NCBI RefSeq assembly: GCF_018613155.1
Contig: NZ_JAGGQU010000018.1
Coordinates: forward strand, 96,462 to 139,141
Source of the DNA: Bacillus sp. ISL-55
GTDB lineage: Bacteria; Bacillota; Bacilli; Bacillales; Cytobacillaceae
Length of the DNA: 42,680 nt
Direction of reading: 5' to 3'
A program made the position numbers and the translations under genes. The notes under the pieces are model-generated. The model was given only the letters and a program-made list of their open reading frames with translations. It did not search any database and was not told the DNA's origin. This document shows positions 7,815-16,004 of the stretch, piece after piece; the stretch's first letter is position 1, and every line of letters begins with the position of its first letter.

Positions 7815-8349
7815 GGACATTTTGATTTCGTGTATCTTCCAAAATGTCTATTAAAGCATCTTTATTGGACATTTTGATGGCTCATTCTTTTCAAAATGTC
7901 TATGAAACCACGTTTTTTGGACATTTCGGTGGCTCACTCTTCTCAAAATGTCTATTAAAACCTGTTTCTTGGACATTTCGAGGCCTTTCTCTTCCCAAAA
8001 TGTCTATTAAAACCTGTTTCTTGGACATTTCACGGCCTTCCTCTTCCCGAAATGTCTATTAAAACCTGTTTATTGGACATTTCGAGAGCTCACTCTTCTT
8101 AAAATGTCTATTAAACCACGTTTATTGGACATTTCGAGGGATCACTCTTTTCAAAATGTCTATTAAACCCTGTTTTTTGGACATTTCGAGGGATCACTCT
8201 TTTCAAAATGTCTATTAAACCACGTTTATTGGACATTTCCAGGAGTCACCCTTTTCAAAATGTCTATTAAACCCTGTTCATTGGACATTTTGAGGGCTCA
8301 TACTTTGGGAAATGTCTATAATCCCTCTTCTCTTGGACATAGACATAGT
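7815..8349. repeat. Tandem array of ten 52-bp dyad-containing units
   Basis: GGACATT recurs at 7815, 7867, 7919, 7971, 8023, 8075, 8127, 8179, 8231 and 8283, always exactly 52 bases apart, with a degenerate eleventh start at 8335. Each unit holds GGACATTT, a variable 16-18 base stretch (often CGAGGGATCACTCTTTTC), then AAATGTCTATTAAACC and GTTTATT leading into the next GGACATTT. Across the unit junction AAATGTCTATTAAAC faces GTTTATTGGACATTT as an imperfect 15-bp dyad with a three-base centre. Units 7 and 8 are nearly identical; the outer units are the most diverged. There is no indel in ten units. The array fills the gap between the cheW promoter and the PepT-like gene. Short ORFs through it shift frame every unit and are not credible genes. 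Confidence 0.97.
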
Positions 8350-8366
8350 GCATATTCCAATAAACA

Positions 8367-8392
8367 AAGGGCTCCCTGACAAGGAAGCCCTT
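8367..8392 (-). terminator. Terminator of the mce-yqjD-pepT-like operon
   Basis: On the minus strand a stem (AAGGGCTTCC / GGGAGCCCTT with one wobble) is followed by TGTTTATT. It lies a few bases after the stop of the PepT-like peptidase and just outside the tandem array. Confidence 0.8.
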
Positions 8393-8398
8393 CAATTC

Positions 8399-9520
8399 TT
8401 ATTGTGCTGCTACTTCTTCAATTAATGCGATGACCATCTCGGCAAGCTTATTGAGCTCTTCGATAGGCATTCTTTCGTTTGTAGTGTGGATTTCTTCATA
8501 CCCTACAGCAAGGTTGACGGTTGGGATGCCGAAGCCTGCAATGACATTTGCGTCGCTTCCGCCGCCACTGTGCAGCAATTCTGAGCTTCTGCCGATTTTT
8601 GCGGCTGCTTTTTTAGCAAGTTCAACGACCAGATCACCTTCACCGAATTTGAAGCCTGGGTACATTACCTGGACATCGACATCTGCCTTTCCGCCCATTT
8701 CCTGTGCAGCTGATTCGAATGCTTCTTTCATTTTTGCTACTTGCGCTTCCATCTTTTCAGGGATAAGAGAACGCGCTTCTGCAAGGATCTCTACATGGTC
8801 GCAGACGATATTTGTCTGTGTACCACCCTGAAAACGGCCGATATTCGCAGTAGTTTCTTCATCAATGCGGCCAAGCGGCATTCTTGCAACAGCCTTGGCA
8901 GCAATCGTGATTGCGGAAACACCTTTTTCTGGAGCAACACCTGCGTGAGCAGTTTTACCATGGATGACGGCTGCAACTTTTGCTTGCGTTGGCGCTGCAA
9001 CAATAATATTTCCAACCTTGCCATCACTGTCAAGTGCATAACCATATTTCGCTTTTACTAAAGAAGAATCCAATGCTTTTGCGCCAACGAGACCTGATTC
9101 TTCTCCGACAGTAATGATGAATTGGATCGTTCCATGCGGAATTGATTGTTCCTTCAGGACGCGAATTGTCTCAAGCATGACCGCTAGTCCAGTCTTATCA
9201 TCAGCTCCAAGGATTGTCGTTCCATCAGTCACGACATACCCATCCTTAATCGATGGCTTAACTCCCTTGGCAGGAATGACAGTATCCATATGAGAAGTAA
9301 AGTAGATTGTATCTACACCTTCTTTTGTACCTTGCAAAGTACAGATCAGGTTTCCTGCTCCATGACCAGTTTGTGCAGTTGTATCGTCCTCGAAAACCTC
9401 TACTCCCAGGTCCTCGAATTTTTTCTTCAAGACGCGTGCAATTTCAGTTTCATACTTTGTTTCAGAGTCAATTTGGACAAGCTCTAAAAACTCATTCAAT
9501 AAACGTTCGTTATTAATCAT
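8399..9520 (-). CDS. M20-family peptidase, PepT-like (YqjE)
   Basis: The 373-residue protein is a di-zinc aminopeptidase of the M20/PepT-like group and corresponds to B. subtilis YqjE. Metal and catalytic residues are visible in order: SHMDTV (His and Asp), GADDKTG (bridging Asp), GEESGLVG (catalytic Glu and metal Glu), LDSDG (Asp) and EIHTTNE (last His). A dimerisation domain with GKTAHAGVAPEKG lies in the middle. It probably trims small peptides in the cytosol. The ATG at 9520 follows GGAGGT. It lies 74 bases downstream of yqjD with no terminator between, so it is likely co-transcribed with yqjD and mce, as in B. subtilis. Confidence 0.92.
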   Translation of the reverse strand: MINNERLLNEFLELVQIDSETKYETEIARVLKKKFEDLGVEVFEDDTTAQTGHGAGNLICTLQGTKEGVDTIYFTSHMDTVIPAKGVKPSIKDGYVVTDGTTILGADDKTGLAVMLETIRVLKEQSIPHGTIQFIITVGEESGLVGAKALDSSLVKAKYGYALDSDGKVGNIIVAAPTQAKVAAVIHGKTAHAGVAPEKGVSAITIAAKAVARMPLGRIDEETTANIGRFQGGTQTNIVCDHVEILAEARSLIPEKMEAQVAKMKEAFESAAQEMGGKADVDVQVMYPGFKFGEGDLVVELAKKAAAKIGRSSELLHSGGGSDANVIAGFGIPTVNLAVGYEEIHTTNERMPIEELNKLAEMVIALIEEVAAQ

Positions 9521-9594
9521 CCTAGCCGACCTCCAATTATGTATATACTATTAGAGTATAACGCTAATCGAATCTCAACACCAAATACGAAATC

Positions 9595-11145
9595 CTATAG
9601 CGGGATGTTGCCGTGCTTCTTGCCCGGTCTGTCTTCCTTCTTTGTCCGAAGCATTTCAAGCGACTGAATCAATTTGATTCGCGTTTCGCGCGGATCGATA
9701 ACATCATCGACCATCCCCTGGCTTGCAGCGACATATGGATTCGCAAATTTCTCACGATACTCATCGATCTTCTGCTGCCTTGTCTGTTCAGGATTGTCGC
9801 TGTTCTGGATTTCCTTCGCAAAAATAATATTGGCAGCTCCCTGAGGCCCCATTACAGCAATCTCAGCATTCGGCCATGCAAAAACAAGATCGGCACCAAT
9901 GGACTTGCTGTTCAAAGCAACATATGCTCCTCCGTATGCTTTTCGTAAAATAACAGTTAGTTTCGGCACTGTTGCTTCTGAATAAGCATACAGTATTTTC
10001 GCGCCATGACGGATGATGCCTCCATGCTCCTGTTTGATGCCTGGGAAGAAACCAGTCACGTCTTCAAATGTAATAATCGGAATATTGAAGGAATCACAGA
10101 ATCTAATAAAGCGTGATGCTTTATCGGAAGAATCGATATCAAGTCCGCCTGCCATTACCTTCGGCTGGTTGCAGACAAGGCCAACGACCTCTCCTTTAAT
10201 CCTTGCAAGACCGATGACGATATTTTTTGCGAAATCCTTTTGTATTTCAAGGAATGAATCGGTGTCGACCACCTGCTCAATTACCTTGCGCACATCATAT
10301 GGACGGACCGCGTCAAATGGAATGGTATCCGTCAAGTCTGGACGATAGTCATCCTTTTCATCTGCTTCAAGGCGCGGAGGCTTTTCTTCATAGTTTTGCG
10401 GCAGATAGCTTAACAACAGCCTGACCTGCTCCAGAGTTTCTTCCTCAGACTGGCCATGGAAATGCGCATTGCCGCTGATCGTATTATGGACAATTGCACC
10501 GCCTAGATCTTCTGCAGAAATCTTCTCCCCGGTAACCGTTTCAATTACTTTTGGACCGGTGATGAACATCTGGCTCGTTTTTTCGACCATGAAAACAAAA
10601 TCCGTAATAGCTGGGGAGTATACTGCCCCGCCGGCACACGGGCCCATAATCACGGAAATTTGCGGAATTACTCCAGAATAAATAGAGTTGCGGTAGAAAA
10701 TATGTCCGTAGCCATCTAGCGAAACGACACCCTCCTGAATCCTTGCTCCGCCGGAATCATTCAACCCTACAAATGGGGCACCATTTTTGGCTGCCAGATC
10801 CATGACATTGGCGATTTTCTTTGCATGCATTTCACCTAATGCCCCTCCGAACACGGTGAAATCCTGCGAAAACAAATAAATCGGCCTGCCATTGACCTTT
10901 CCGTAACCCGTTACAACGCCATCCCCAGGTCCCTTCTGGTTTTCCAGCCCAAAATCCGTGCTGCGATGCTGAATAAAAGGATTCAATTCAACAAAACTTC
11001 CTGGATCGACAAGCAGCTCAATTCTTTCACGAGCAGTCAGCTTTCCTTTTTCATGCTGCTTTTCAATCCGCTCATCACCGCCGCCTAGTTCGATTTCCCT
11101 GCGGCGATCATATAGTTCATTAATTTTCTCATAGATGTCTGGCAT
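9595..11145 (-). CDS. Acyl-CoA (propionyl-CoA) carboxylase carboxyltransferase subunit (YqjD)
   Basis: This 516-residue protein is the beta (carboxyltransferase) subunit of a biotin-dependent acyl-CoA carboxylase and corresponds to B. subtilis YqjD. The N-terminal crotonase-like half includes GGALGEMHAKKI and NDSGGARIQEGV. The C-terminal half includes PIITFEDVTGFFPG and ILRKAYGGAYVALNSK, and it ends KKHGNIPL as PccB proteins do. The ATG at 11145 lies one base after the epimerase stop and has GGGGAGG at good spacing; a longer frame to 11253 would run back through the epimerase. Linkage to methylmalonyl-CoA epimerase favours propionyl-CoA as substrate. No biotin carboxylase or biotin carrier gene is in the window. 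A sodium-pump decarboxylase alpha subunit (MmdA) is the main alternative. Confidence 0.9.
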   Translation of the reverse strand: MPDIYEKINELYDRRREIELGGGDERIEKQHEKGKLTARERIELLVDPGSFVELNPFIQHRSTDFGLENQKGPGDGVVTGYGKVNGRPIYLFSQDFTVFGGALGEMHAKKIANVMDLAAKNGAPFVGLNDSGGARIQEGVVSLDGYGHIFYRNSIYSGVIPQISVIMGPCAGGAVYSPAITDFVFMVEKTSQMFITGPKVIETVTGEKISAEDLGGAIVHNTISGNAHFHGQSEEETLEQVRLLLSYLPQNYEEKPPRLEADEKDDYRPDLTDTIPFDAVRPYDVRKVIEQVVDTDSFLEIQKDFAKNIVIGLARIKGEVVGLVCNQPKVMAGGLDIDSSDKASRFIRFCDSFNIPIITFEDVTGFFPGIKQEHGGIIRHGAKILYAYSEATVPKLTVILRKAYGGAYVALNSKSIGADLVFAWPNAEIAVMGPQGAANIIFAKEIQNSDNPEQTRQQKIDEYREKFANPYVAASQGMVDDVIDPRETRIKLIQSLEMLRTKKEDRPGKKHGNIPL

Positions 11146-11146
11146 T

Positions 11147-11560
11147 CTATTCAGCCTCCCCGTTTTTCTCGCAAAGTTCGTAAAGAACGCTTCCTGTCGA
11201 TTTTGGATGCATGAATGCGACAAGCGCTCCCCCGGCACCTTTTTTAGGAACATCCTGTATCATTTTGATGCCATTTTCCTTCATATCATTGATTCTTTCC
11301 TGGATTGACTCTACACCAAGCGCGACATGGTGAATTCCTTCCCCACGTTTTTTAATAAAGGATGCGATAGCGCTTTCATCAGATAAAGGTTCCAAGAGCT
11401 CAAGCTTCGTTTCCCCGGCTTTTAAAAAAGCTACTTTGACCTTCTCACTTTCTACTTCCTCAACCCCCAATAACGGCAGCTTCAGCACATCTGTATAAAA
11501 TGGGAGGGCATGCTCAATAGATTTGACAGCAATGCCGATATGGTCGACCTTTTTAATCAT
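11147..11560 (-). CDS. mce: Methylmalonyl-CoA epimerase
   Basis: The 137-residue protein is a vicinal-oxygen-chelate fold enzyme that interconverts the 2R and 2S forms of methylmalonyl-CoA. The two beta-alpha-beta-beta-beta modules start at KVDHIGIAV and IHHVALGV. Metal ligands can be seen as the His in DHIGIAV, the His in HHVALGV and the Glu in LYELCE. The ATG at 11560 follows GGAGGG. The gene is translationally coupled to yqjD one base downstream. Together they cover the steps between propionyl-CoA and the substrate of MutAB, which is encoded 5 kb away in the same window. In B. subtilis the homologue is YqjC. Confidence 0.93.
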   Translation of the reverse strand: MIKKVDHIGIAVKSIEHALPFYTDVLKLPLLGVEEVESEKVKVAFLKAGETKLELLEPLSDESAIASFIKKRGEGIHHVALGVESIQERINDMKENGIKMIQDVPKKGAGGALVAFMHPKSTGSVLYELCEKNGEAE

Positions 11561-11597
11561 GTGATTCCCTCCAAATACTATTTAAATATATTTAATC

Positions 11598-11625
11598 ATT
11601 TTAATATTCTATAAAAATGTCACAA
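11598..11625 (-). promoter_or_regulatory. Predicted sigma-A promoter of the mce operon
   Basis: On the minus strand TTGTGA is followed after 16 bases by TAAAAT, about 38 bases before the mce start. Confidence 0.55.
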
Positions 11626-11750
11626 ATCCTTCTTATTTAAATATTGATTATCGAATTAAGGGCTGACATACTATTCATGTTCAGTTTTATACTACTACAC
11701 TAACATAAAAATCAGAGAATATTTGACAAAAATGCATCTCTTAAAAAGGG

Positions 11751-11779
11751 TTGTTGAATTCAATAAGTGGTTGTAAAAT
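11751..11779 (+). promoter_or_regulatory. Predicted sigma-A promoter of the Prli42-like gene
   Basis: TTGTTG is followed after exactly 17 bases by TAAAAT. The promoter lies about 43 bases upstream of the miniprotein start and points toward it. Confidence 0.7.
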
Positions 11780-11822
11780 AATAGTGATAGATAGCGTAAG
11801 CTTTGGAAGGGGGATTTCTATT

Positions 11823-11918
11823 ATGCGTAAGCCAAATATCAGGAAGGTCGTAGTATACGTGATGCTCTTTACTATGCTTGCTTCAACCCTTCTTATGGGA
11901 TTATCAACATTCCTATAA
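11823..11918 (+). CDS. prli42: Prli42-type stressosome-associated membrane miniprotein
   Basis: This 31-codon gene is far below usual length cut-offs. The protein starts MRKPNIRKVVVYVML and continues as one hydrophobic helix ending LLMGLSTFL. A short basic N-terminus followed by one membrane span, and the length of 31 residues, fit the Prli42 family described in Listeria as a membrane anchor for the stressosome and conserved in Firmicutes. The ATG is preceded by GGAAGGGGG. A sigma-A promoter lies at 11751-11779 and a strong terminator at 11935-11967, so the unit is complete and monocistronic. The family call rests on recalled sequence features and should be confirmed by a profile search; that the gene is real is well supported. 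Confidence 0.82.
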   Translation: MRKPNIRKVVVYVMLFTMLASTLLMGLSTFL

Positions 11919-11934
11919 TAACTTTTAAATAATC

Positions 11935-11967
11935 AAAGGGCTGTCAACTAAATTGACAGCCCTTTTT
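11935..11967. terminator. Terminator between the Prli42-like gene and yqjB
   Basis: A perfect stem (AAAGGGCTGTCAA / TTGACAGCCCTTT) with a CTAAA loop is followed by a T-run on the plus strand. The minus strand also reads through it immediately after the yqjB stop, so it probably serves both convergent units. Confidence 0.9.
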
Positions 11968-12482
11968 CATTCCCTGATTGCTCCATATTCTTTTGCTAGC
12001 TCTGTAAAATCCTTTGAAGTTGAAGTAACCAGGATCTTTGTTCCTAATGGTATGTAATCGTACAATGACTCAACCGCCTCATTTTGAAGGCGGACGCAGC
12101 CCTGGGATATTTTTTTGCCGATGCTCGAGGGATCATTCGTTCCATGTATACCGTATATTCGGCCATCCGTATCCTCAGCGTCGAATCCAATCCACCTGCT
12201 GCCAAGAGGATTGTTGGGATCACCGCCCGGAATATCCTTTTTCCGGTAATATGGTTCAGGAGCTTTGACAGTGACGGTAAATAAACCTTCGGGTGTCAGC
12301 TCCTCTGATTTACCAGTTGCTGCGCTGACCACCGTCTGGACTCTGTTTTCATTGATCAGTGCGACCTCATTTGTCTGCTTATTCACAATCACAAATGGAT
12401 CTCCAGGCAGCGGGTTGGTACCCAGCGGCCAAATAGGTGAAAAAATGAACGCTGCTAGAAGCATAGAAATAAACACTGGCAT
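11967..12482 (-). CDS. yqjB: Putative L,D-transpeptidase (YkuD domain)
   Basis: The 171-residue protein has a hydrophobic N-terminal signal or anchor (residues 1-20) and a YkuD catalytic domain. The active-site region reads HGTNDPSSIG, with the catalytic sequence SQGCVRL about 12 residues later (residues about 113-132), giving the conserved His, Ser, Gly and nucleophilic Cys. Such enzymes form 3-3 peptidoglycan cross-links or modify the wall on the outer face of the membrane. There is no LysM domain. The ATG at 12482 follows GGAGGG. It lies 26 bases after yqjA on the same strand, the same pairing as B. subtilis yqjA-yqjB. Confidence 0.92.
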   Translation of the reverse strand: MPVFISMLLAAFIFSPIWPLGTNPLPGDPFVIVNKQTNEVALINENRVQTVVSAATGKSEELTPEGLFTVTVKAPEPYYRKKDIPGGDPNNPLGSRWIGFDAEDTDGRIYGIHGTNDPSSIGKKISQGCVRLQNEAVESLYDYIPLGTKILVTSTSKDFTELAKEYGAIRE

Positions 12483-12508
12483 GTTAATCCCTCCGTGGTC
12501 TATTTCCG

Positions 12509-13498
12509 TTAGTTTGTCACGGCAGCCTCACTTTTATCCTCCCTAGTCTTCAAGCCTTTAAATGACCGTTTCAACAATAGGAATTGTTCCATTTCATTAA
12601 CAAAATGAAGCAGCGCGGCCCTCGCTTCGAACTCTTCTCTTGTTTTCGGAAGCTCCATATTCTCAAACTCCGTTTTCATCCTCATTAATTTATCCAGGTA
12701 AATAAGTACTGTATTGCCAGGATGAATCCCTTTCGACAGCGACTCGATAAACTCAGCGACAATATTAGCCTGTTCCACATGTTTTGGAATAGAAGTGATG
12801 GATGGAAGAACTCTTTCAATGATTTCAAATTGCTTCTCTCTGATTTTAAAATATTGATAATATAAATTTTCATCTCTTAAAAAATGATTTTCTACGTCCT
12901 GGATGGCAAGTGCCTTTGCCTTCTCAATCAGCCTCGCAGTTTCGGTAAGCTCCCGGCCATCCCAGCTTGAATCCTGATTTTTAAGGTATAGGGCAATTTC
13001 ACCGAAAATCTTTTTGAAATGAGCTTCAATGCCTCTTTGGTACTCTTCCAGCTTGTTATCGACACTTGGCATATATAGATTCATGATCAATGCAACACCA
13101 ATCCCGATCGTAATGATCCCCAGTTCGTTCAATAAAAGTTCTCCAGTTACTTTTTCAGCCGAGTAGATATGCATGATGATGACACTGCTAGAAACAACGC
13201 CTTCCTTTGCCCTAAACATGACTACAGTCGGAATGAAGAATAACAATAACAGTCCGATGACAATCGGATGGTAAGCAATTCCCTCAAAAAACACCGCAGA
13301 GAACGCCATCGCAATGATACAGGCCAGGAACCGATGCCACGAGGCCTGCAGTGAGCGTTTCTTTGTCACCTGGATACAAAGAATCGTCAAAATACCTGCA
13401 GACACATAATTTCCAAAGCCGAGGTACTGGGCAATAATGATTGAAACCGCCGTACCCAAAGCTGTTTTTAACGTCCGATAACCAATTCTGAATTTCAC
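12509..13498 (-). CDS. yqjA: YqjA, aromatic acid exporter (ArAE)/DUF939 family membrane protein
   Basis: This 329-residue protein has about five hydrophobic helices in its first 145 residues, for example TALGTAVSIIIAQYLGFG, YVSAGILTILCIQV, ACIIAMAFSAVFF, IVIGLLLLFFIPTVVMF and ITIGIGVALIMNLYMP. A mainly helical, charged cytosolic domain of about 180 residues follows. This is the layout of the YqjA/DUF939 group, related to aromatic acid exporters; transport is inferred, not shown. The start is a GTG at 13498 with GGAG eight bases upstream; an overlapping ATG is out of frame. It forms an operon with yqjB. The last residues are charged and lack structure. Confidence 0.9.
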   Translation of the reverse strand: MKFRIGYRTLKTALGTAVSIIIAQYLGFGNYVSAGILTILCIQVTKKRSLQASWHRFLACIIAMAFSAVFFEGIAYHPIVIGLLLLFFIPTVVMFRAKEGVVSSSVIIMHIYSAEKVTGELLLNELGIITIGIGVALIMNLYMPSVDNKLEEYQRGIEAHFKKIFGEIALYLKNQDSSWDGRELTETARLIEKAKALAIQDVENHFLRDENLYYQYFKIREKQFEIIERVLPSITSIPKHVEQANIVAEFIESLSKGIHPGNTVLIYLDKLMRMKTEFENMELPKTREEFEARAALLHFVNEMEQFLLLKRSFKGLKTREDKSEAAVTN

Positions 13499-13555
13499 AT
13501 TCTATTCTCCTATCAGTAAAACTTATACCGTTTAAATCCCGCCTTACACTCGGGA

Positions 13556-13592
13556 AATAAAAAGATGATCATACCTTCAAGATATGATCATC
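13556..13592 (-). terminator. Terminator of the artPQR operon
   Basis: On the minus strand a 10-bp stem (GATGATCATA / TATGATCATC) is followed by TTTTTATTT, 49 bases after the artR stop. Confidence 0.85.
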
Positions 13593-13640
13593 CATTAGTT
13601 TATCAGATACGTCATGCTTTATAAAAGCACCGCATCCATC

Positions 13641-14363
13641 TTATAGCATTTTTTCGAGGAACTCTTTTGCCCTGCTGCTTTTTGGGCTGCTGAAGAATTC
13701 TGCTGGAGGTGCATCCTCAACAAGTACTCCACCATCAAGGAACAGCACACGGTCCGCTACTTCACGGGCAAAACCCATTTCGTGGGTAACGATTGCCATT
13801 GTCATGCCTGTGTGAGCCAGCGACTTCATGACTTCAAGAACTTCTTTGACCATTTCAGGATCAAGGGCGGAGGTTGGCTCATCAAAGAGCATCACTTCTG
13901 GATCCATCGCAAGGGCTCTGGCAATTGCTACACGCTGTTTTTGACCGCCTGACAGTCTGTTTGGATATTCATGTGCTTTTTCGGAAAGACCGACCTTTTT
14001 AAGAAGCTCTATTCCGTGACTTTCAGCTTCAGCCTTCGCCAATCCTTTAACCTTGATTGGCGCGTATGTGATGTTTTGCAATACGGTCATATGCGGAAAG
14101 AGGTGAAAGTGCTGGAATACCATACCGACGTTTTCACGAACTTTCATGATATTGGTTTTCTTATCAGTAATTTCATCGCCATCAATCATAATCCGCCCGC
14201 TTGTCGGCTGCTCGAGTAAATTCAGGCAGCGGAGGAATGTTGATTTACCCGAACCGGATGGGCCGATGATTGCGACTACTTCTCCATTTTCTATTTCTGT
14301 AGAAATGCCTTTCAAGACTTCTAGTTTGCCAAATGATTTATGAAGGCCGTGTACTTTAATCAC
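13641..14363 (-). CDS. artR: Amino-acid ABC transporter ATP-binding protein (ArtR/YqiZ type)
   Basis: The 240-residue ATPase drives a polar amino acid importer. Walker A is GPSGSGKST, the signature motif is LSGGQKQR, Walker B is [14 protein letters not shown], and the H-loop is IVTHEMGFA, all in the expected order. The protein ends after the catalytic core, as usual for the GlnQ/ArtM class. Its start overlaps the end of artQ by eight bases, indicating translational coupling. In B. subtilis the same three-gene set next to brxB (yqiX-yqiY-yqiZ) is an arginine uptake system; arginine specificity here is inferred from synteny. Confidence 0.92.
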   Translation of the reverse strand: MIKVHGLHKSFGKLEVLKGISTEIENGEVVAIIGPSGSGKSTFLRCLNLLEQPTSGRIMIDGDEITDKKTNIMKVRENVGMVFQHFHLFPHMTVLQNITYAPIKVKGLAKAEAESHGIELLKKVGLSEKAHEYPNRLSGGQKQRVAIARALAMDPEVMLFDEPTSALDPEMVKEVLEVMKSLAHTGMTMAIVTHEMGFAREVADRVLFLDGGVLVEDAPPAEFFSSPKSSRAKEFLEKML

Positions 14364-15015
14364 TTTGTCTCAATCTCCTTTCCACTGCCTTGCCAATCAT
14401 TGTCAAGGTAATGACCATTACATAATAGATAAGCCCTGCAAAGATTAGCGGTTCAAAAAACCTGTACTGATCTCCGCCGACAATATATGACCTGCGCATA
14501 ATATCATCCACCGCAATGACGGTCACTATCGCCGATTCCTTTGTAAGAGTGATGAATTCATTCATCAATGCCGGCAGGATGTTTTTCATCGCCTGAGGCA
14601 GGATGATGTCACGCATCATTCTCTCTCCAGGAACGCCCAGTGCCATTGCGGCTTCTTTTTGCCCTTTATCGACAGCTAAAATCCCTGCCCTGATGATTTC
14701 TGAAATATAGGCTGCCGAGTTTAAAGAGAATGATGCTACAGCAGCTGTATAGGAGGCAATCTCGAATCCAATAAGCTGGGGCAGTCCATAATAGATGATC
14801 ATCAATTGGAGAATTAACGGAGTTCCGCGGAAAACTGATGTATAAGCATCCGCAAACCAGTTAAGTGCCTTTGATTTACTGATTTTGAAGATTGCCAGGA
14901 CAATCCCAAAAGCAAAGCCAAGCAGCCCTGCTACAAGTACTATTTTTAAAGTGACGCCGATTCCCTTCAGTATATATGGCAATGAAGGAAGGATGGCGGT
15001 AAAATCAAGATTCAT
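14356..15015 (-). CDS. artQ: Amino-acid ABC transporter permease (ArtQ/YqiY type)
   Basis: The 219-residue membrane protein is a His/Glu/Gln/Arg-type permease with about five membrane helices, for example [20 protein letters not shown] and [19 protein letters not shown]. It carries the [22 protein letters not shown] segment, the EAA loop that docks on the ATPase ArtR. The ATG at 15015 has GAGGG upstream. The 83-base gap from artP contains the hairpin at 15055-15088, which could lower permease expression relative to the binding protein. Confidence 0.92.
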   Translation of the reverse strand: MNLDFTAILPSLPYILKGIGVTLKIVLVAGLLGFAFGIVLAIFKISKSKALNWFADAYTSVFRGTPLILQLMIIYYGLPQLIGFEIASYTAAVASFSLNSAAYISEIIRAGILAVDKGQKEAAMALGVPGERMMRDIILPQAMKNILPALMNEFITLTKESAIVTVIAVDDIMRRSYIVGGDQYRFFEPLIFAGLIYYVMVITLTMIGKAVERRLRQSD

Positions 15016-15054
15016 AGTCTTAACAGCCCTCTCTATCTATTTCTTGAAGGAGAA

Positions 15055-15088
15055 AGGCGTCCAGAAGACATAAGCATTCTGAACGCCT
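15055..15088 (-). promoter_or_regulatory. Intercistronic hairpin between artP and artQ
   Basis: On the minus strand AGGCGTTCAGAA pairs with TTCTGGACGCCT (one wobble), followed by only TTTC. It lies between the binding-protein gene and the permease gene. Such hairpins often cause partial termination or protect the upstream message, so that the binding protein is made in excess. Confidence 0.65.
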
Positions 15089-15098
15089 GTTTTGATTC

Positions 15099-15890
15099 TT
15101 ACTTTTCTCCGCCAAACCATTTAACGATCAATTTGTCTACTTCGCCATTTTCCATTTTTTCTTTAAGTACTTTGTTAAACTCTTCCGTCAGCTTGCTTCC
15201 TTTAGGGAAGGCAATCGCTGAACCGGCTTCTTCTTCGTTCCCATCTTCAATCGTAAATCCAGCAAGGTCAGGATTATTCTTGAAATACCCCACTGCTACC
15301 GTATCCTCAATGATCGCTGCATCAATGCGTCCAGCTTTGATTTCCTGGACTAGTTCAGGAATTCTTGTGCGTTTTTCAATCTTGATTTCCACAGTCTCAG
15401 CAATTTTTTCAGCTTCTTCTTCTTGAATAGAAGAAAGTTGGACACCGACAGTCTTTCCATTTAGATCTTCGATTGATTTAATGTTACTATCTTTTGCAGA
15501 AACGATCATATGTTTCGCTGTATAGTAAACATCAGTGAAGTCAACATTCTCTTTACGCTCTGGAGTTGGAGTCATGCCTGCCATGACAAAGTCAACTCGG
15601 TCTGCCTGGATCGCACCAATAAGGCCGTTGAAATCCATATCCTTGATTTCTACTTCATAGCCCAGTTCATTTGCAATCAGATTTGCCAGATCTACATCAA
15701 AACCAATAATTTCATCACTTGTAGCTGTTTCTACATATTCAAATGGCGGATAGTCAGCTGAAGTACCCATTTTAAGGACTTTCTTTTCTTCTCCACCTTC
15801 GCCTGAAGTTTTTTCAGTGCTTGTCCCGCATGCTGCGAGAACTCCCAATAATAATATGCTCATCAATAAAACTGAAATTGCCTTTTTCAT
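15099..15890 (-). CDS. artP: Amino-acid ABC transporter substrate-binding lipoprotein (ArtP/YqiX type)
   Basis: The 263-residue protein starts with a lipoprotein signal: MKKAISVLLM, a hydrophobic core and the lipobox LAAC, with Cys21 as the lipidated residue. A type-2 periplasmic-binding-protein fold follows, with typical pieces such as MGTSADYPPFEYVE, GFDVDLANLIA, DFVMAGMTPTPERKENVDF and LNGKTVGVQLSS. It is anchored to the outer face of the membrane and delivers ligand to ArtQ/ArtR. Arginine is the expected ligand by synteny with B. subtilis YqiX. The ATG at 15890 has GGGGG nine bases upstream. The leader is long and very AT-rich, with a candidate promoter and dyad at 16005-16032. Confidence 0.93.
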   Translation of the reverse strand: MKKAISVLLMSILLLGVLAACGTSTEKTSGEGGEEKKVLKMGTSADYPPFEYVETATSDEIIGFDVDLANLIANELGYEVEIKDMDFNGLIGAIQADRVDFVMAGMTPTPERKENVDFTDVYYTAKHMIVSAKDSNIKSIEDLNGKTVGVQLSSIQEEEAEKIAETVEIKIEKRTRIPELVQEIKAGRIDAAIIEDTVAVGYFKNNPDLAGFTIEDGNEEEAGSAIAFPKGSKLTEEFNKVLKEKMENGEVDKLIVKWFGGEK

Positions 15891-16004
15891 CTTTTGTTTT
15901 CCCCCTATAATGTCTATTCTGTAATTTTATACAATTTTATTAATATATTAGCTATAAACCTATTGAATATCTGTATATTAACTAATATTTATTAACTAAA
16001 TTGT

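Noticed and set aside
7450-8062. Plus-strand ORFs of 134 and 72 codons through the 52-bp array
   Set aside because: A 52-base unit shifts frame each time, one frame also runs antisense into cheW, and no ribosome binding site is present. They arise because the repeat has few stops.
7815-8349. CRISPR array
   Set aside because: The periodicity suggested one, but the segments between repeats are similar to each other rather than unique, they are too short, the repeats themselves vary, and no cas genes are nearby.
9595-11145. Sodium-pump methylmalonyl-CoA decarboxylase alpha subunit
   Set aside because: The family is closely related, but no membrane beta subunit or biotin carrier is adjacent, and the neighbouring epimerase and mutase favour the carboxylase reading.
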